Shown here piece after piece: positions 61,795 through 64,000 of a stretch of 64,000 bases of DNA (within the stretch, counting starts at the first letter, position 1; every line of letters begins with the position of its first letter). The notes under the pieces are model-generated. The model ran no database searches. It was not told the DNA's origin and saw only the letters and a program-made list of their open reading frames with translations. This stretch comes from Nocardia nova SH22a (GTDB lineage Bacteria > Actinomycetota > Actinomycetes > Mycobacteriales > Mycobacteriaceae), in the NCBI RefSeq assembly GCF_000523235.1, contig NZ_CP006850.1:7192001-7256000 (forward strand), in the 5' to 3' direction. The position numbers were made by a program, and so were the translations under genes.

Positions 61795-62096
61795 CGCTGT
61801 GCCGCCCGTGCGGGACGGCGCACGATCACCAGCAGCAACAGTGCCCACGCGACCACCAGCAGCAGATTGCGCACTCCGGCGCCGAGTTCCATGCGATGCG
61901 TAATGCCCTCGGCCCCACCGGATCCGAACCACATCACCTTCCCGGTGACCACCCCGACGATCGAGGCGACCGCCGCGACGACCGCGGCGATCATCGCGAC
62001 TCCGAAGGACCCGCCCAATCGTCGCCGGTAGTACACCGCGATGGCGGCACCGGCCAGCGGCGCGCACAGACCCAGTAGTTCGATGATGCGAAACAT
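61791..62096 (-). CDS. Small integral membrane protein, unknown function
   Basis: A 101-residue protein with three hydrophobic segments (IIELLGLCAPLAGAAIAVYY; GVAMIAAVVAAVASIVGVV; NLLLVVAWALLLLVIV) and basic ends. It is the first gene of the operon and starts 17 bases after the nearest TetR-type operator. Possibly it partners the following membrane protein in a drug-resistance or stress function. Confidence 0.7.
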   Translation of the reverse strand: MFRIIELLGLCAPLAGAAIAVYYRRRLGGSFGVAMIAAVVAAVASIVGVVTGKVMWFGSGGAEGITHRMELGAGVRNLLLVVAWALLLLVIVRRPARAAQR

Positions 62097-62113
62097 GGTC
62101 GACCACCCCTCTC

Positions 62114-62173
62114 ATACGTTCGTATAAGAGATGACCATACGGGCGTATTAGAGGACCGTCAATACGATCGTAT
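62114..62173. promoter_or_regulatory. Three ATACG-N2-CGTAT operators
   Basis: Identical-pattern 12-bp dyads lie at 62114-62125 (TT centre), 62137-62148 (GG) and 62162-62173 (AT), spaced 23 and 25 bp. They precede the two membrane-protein genes and the TetR gene. All ten defined bases agree in each copy. They are the best candidate binding sites for that TetR. Confidence 0.75.
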
Positions 62174-62249
62174 GAACCAGGTCCGGTCGTTGGAGATACC
62201 GAGAAACCGCATGCCCAGCGGATGGCCGATGTCGTGGCCGACATGGCGA

Positions 62250-62651
62250 TCAACGCCGTTGGCGCGCAGCCTTTTCGGCGTCGTACACATCACGGGCCCG
62301 GTGGACCTGGTCGAGGTTGGGCGACCAGTCGGCGAGGGCCGCGAACAGCGGTGACAGGCTGCGGCCGAGGTCGCTGATCTCGTAGACGACGCGGGGTGGT
62401 ACCTCCGGATAGTAAGTGCGCGTGAGCAATCCGTCTCGCTCCAGCTGGCGCAGTCGCTCGGTGAGCACCTTCGGGGTGATCGTGGCGATCATGCGCTGGA
62501 GTTCGACGAATCGCTGCGGGCCGTGCTGGTGCAGCACCCACAGGATCGGCGTGGTCCAGCGGCTGAAGACCACCTCGACCACGGGCGCGATGGGGCATGC
62601 GGTCTCCGGAGTCACGTCATCCCCCGGCTGCCAGGCTGTGTTTCCCGTCAC
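62250..62651 (-). CDS. HxlR family transcriptional regulator
   Basis: A 133-residue HxlR winged-helix protein. The pattern WTTPILWVLHQHGPQRFVEL, then ITPKVLTERLRQLERDGLLTR and VVYEISDLGRSL is diagnostic. Cys19 (TACPI) is in the place of the redox-sensing Cys of some members. GTG 62651 has AGGAGG at five bases. It is divergent from an NmrA-like reductase gene, its likely target. Confidence 0.9.
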   Translation of the reverse strand: MTGNTAWQPGDDVTPETACPIAPVVEVVFSRWTTPILWVLHQHGPQRFVELQRMIATITPKVLTERLRQLERDGLLTRTYYPEVPPRVVYEISDLGRSLSPLFAALADWSPNLDQVHRARDVYDAEKAARQRR

Positions 62652-62680
62652 AATAGCCTCCTACCTCCATTACTTTCCTC

Positions 62681-62690
62681 TAGGTACCTA
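62681..62690. promoter_or_regulatory. Perfect palindrome between HxlR and NmrA-like genes
   Basis: TAGGTACCTA is fully symmetrical and is centred in the 93-bp gap between the two starts. HxlR regulators often bind such short AT/GTAC dyads in divergent promoters. Confidence 0.45.
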
Positions 62691-62744
62691 CTGTCCTTCG
62701 AATAGTAGCGTCGCTTCGCATACCGAATGGAGAGGAACGAGAAC

Positions 62745-63569
62745 ATGATCGTGGTAACCGGAGCGACGGGTAATGTCGGACGGCCGTTGGTGGCGACACT
62801 GGCGGCGGCCGGTGCGAAGGTTCGCGCCGTCTCGCGCGCGGTGACCGCCGCGGACGTACCGGACGGCGTCGAATATGTGCGAGGCGACCTCGCTCGCGCG
62901 GGTGATCTCACCGCCGCCTTCGATGGGGCCGAGTCGCTGTTCCTGCTGACTTCCGGCGAATTCCTCGGTACCGGAGGCGATCTCGGCGAGGTGATGACGG
63001 CGGCGCGGGCCGGAGGCGTTCGACGGGTGGTGCTGCTGTCCTCCCAGGGCGTCGGCACCGGCGATCACCCTTCCGATCTGGAGGACAGCGTGAAGCAATC
63101 CGGCGTGGAGTGGACGATGCTGCGACCGGGCAACTTCGCGTCCAATGCCTTGCAGTGGGCCGACTCGGTCCGCACCGAGCGCGTGATCGCGGCGCCCTTC
63201 GCCGACGCAGCGTTCCCGTTGATCGACCCCGAGGACATCGCCGCCGTGGCGGCCGCGGTCCTGCTCGGCGACGGTCACGACGGCAAGATCTACGAACTGA
63301 CCGGACCGGTTGCGATCTCGCCCCGGCAGCAGGCCGAGGCGATCGGGGACGCGGTGGGCGAACCGGTGCGGTTCGTCGAGGAGACCCGAGCGGAGGCCAC
63401 GGCGCGGATGGTGCGATTCATGCCCGAGCCGGTCGTGGAGGCGACGCTGAACATCCTGAGTTCACCCGGGGCGCTGGGGCAGGTCCGCCCGGATGTCGAA
63501 CGGATTCTGGGTCGCCCCGCCCGCTCGTTCGGTGACTGGGTCGCGCGCAATGTCGCGGCCTTCCGCTGA
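62745..63569 (+). CDS. NmrA-like NAD(P)H-binding reductase
   Basis: A 274-residue atypical short-chain reductase. GATGNVG (6-12) is the cofactor motif, and VVLLSSQGVGTG and WTMLRPGNFASNALQWA are typical of NmrA/QOR2-like proteins, some of which reduce quinones or sense NADP(H). ATG 62745 is used; an ATG 18 bases upstream is an alternative. It is divergent from an HxlR regulator, a common arrangement for quinone- or electrophile-responsive genes. Confidence 0.88.
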   Translation: MIVVTGATGNVGRPLVATLAAAGAKVRAVSRAVTAADVPDGVEYVRGDLARAGDLTAAFDGAESLFLLTSGEFLGTGGDLGEVMTAARAGGVRRVVLLSSQGVGTGDHPSDLEDSVKQSGVEWTMLRPGNFASNALQWADSVRTERVIAAPFADAAFPLIDPEDIAAVAAAVLLGDGHDGKIYELTGPVAISPRQQAEAIGDAVGEPVRFVEETRAEATARMVRFMPEPVVEATLNILSSPGALGQVRPDVERILGRPARSFGDWVARNVAAFR

Positions 63570-63698
63570 GCTCGGATCGCTCCCTGCGAACGACCCGAAC
63601 GCCGTGAGCGGCACGGTCCGCCGGGCATGCGCGGTTCACAACCCGACCGCGCCTGTCTCCACCGGGCGGTCGCCTGCCGGTGCCCGAAGGCGGCTCGG

Positions 63699-64000
63699 TC
63701 AGACCTCGGTGAAGGTCCATTCGTCACCGTCGGGCCAGATGACGCGGGTGCCGTCGATACGGTGCAGGGTTCCGGCGGTGTCGACCGTCCACTCCTCCGG
63801 TGCGAAGGTCTCGGGTTCCCGGTCCGGGTAGACCGCGGCGCCAACGTCCGCGCGGATGTAGGCGCCGTCCTCGCGGGGCGCCCAGATGCCCGGGTCGAAG
63901 GTGCGCAGGAGGTCGTCCGGGGTGAGCATCGCCATCCGGCCGTAGCGGTGCAGGCGGGCGCCGTCGGCGCGGGTGGTCCAGGCGGCGCCGGTGGTCGGTT
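63699..64000 (-). CDS. Unknown protein, 5' end beyond the window
   Basis: The frame is open from the right edge to the stop at 63699, about 100 residues. It reads WTTRADGARLHRYGRMAML, then DLLRTFDPGIWAPREDGAYI, and ends RVIWPDGDEWTFTEV. The residues before the internal Met at 63935 look as coding as those after, so I take it as partial rather than a 78-residue gene. No family was recognised. Confidence 0.5.
   Translation of the reverse strand, partial: PTTGAAWTTRADGARLHRYGRMAMLTPDDLLRTFDPGIWAPREDGAYIRADVGAAVYPDREPETFAPEEWTVDTAGTLHRIDGTRVIWPDGDEWTFTEV

Overview
The window is high-GC DNA with dense GTG starts and 4-base start/stop overlaps, as in an actinomycete. Three things point to a mycolic-acid actinomycete, most likely Nocardia or a close relative: a perfect mycobacterial-type LexA box, an ATP-synthase c subunit that reads almost like the mycobacterial one, and an AtpH-type b' subunit of the kind fused to delta in mycobacteria. 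The genus is an inference. I saw no rRNA, tRNA, insertion sequence, phage gene or CRISPR array.

Layout. 1-7 kb: the tail of a DrrAB-type drug exporter, a TetR regulator with an MpaB/DUF2236 oxygenase, an epoxide hydrolase, and an FAD monooxygenase divergent from its TetR across three spaced operator-like sites. 7-15 kb: a DUF4870 membrane protein, a truncated DUF222 (13E12-like) gene behind a perfect SOS box, a TetX-like monooxygenase plus MFS exporter divergent from a TetR, an M24 peptidase, a P450 and a frameshifted Rv3651-like gene. 15-20 kb: an aminoglycoside-kinase-like gene, two SRPBCC genes that appear to have lost their facing 5' ends, a divergent MoeA, and a uridine-kinase-like gene. 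19.6-23.2 kb: an ABC exporter and two-component system in one overlapping operon.

23.3-34.6 kb is an eleven-gene leftward operon: DszA/NtaA-type flavin monooxygenase, Tat lipoprotein binding protein, dipeptide-type ABC importer, SsuD-like monooxygenase, CaiB-type CoA transferase, enoyl-CoA hydratase, cysteine-dioxygenase-like cupin and an alpha/beta hydrolase. It faces a LysR regulator. The combination suggests import and stepwise oxidation, then CoA-dependent breakdown, of an organosulfur compound.

35-52 kb is mixed accessory and housekeeping DNA: serine hydrolases, regulators, methyltransferases, an acyl-ACP thioesterase, a saccharopine-dehydrogenase-like reductase, a second aminoglycoside-kinase-like gene, an aldehyde dehydrogenase, a Uma2 nuclease-fold protein, two tandem secreted glycine-rich paralogues and a sirtuin.

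52.2-54.7 kb is the most unusual part: atpI, atpB, atpE, atpF and a b' gene, closed by a strong intrinsic terminator, with no delta, alpha, gamma, beta or epsilon gene. It is an Fo-only (membrane-sector) operon, and b' stops near where delta normally begins in the fused AtpH. A long, comparatively AT-rich region separates it from a GT4 glycosyltransferase whose leader holds a five-codon upstream ORF and competing hairpins. 56.7-64 kb holds MarR/FUSC, AraC, a membrane-protein/TetR operon under three identical-pattern operators, HxlR/NmrA, and a gene cut by the right edge.
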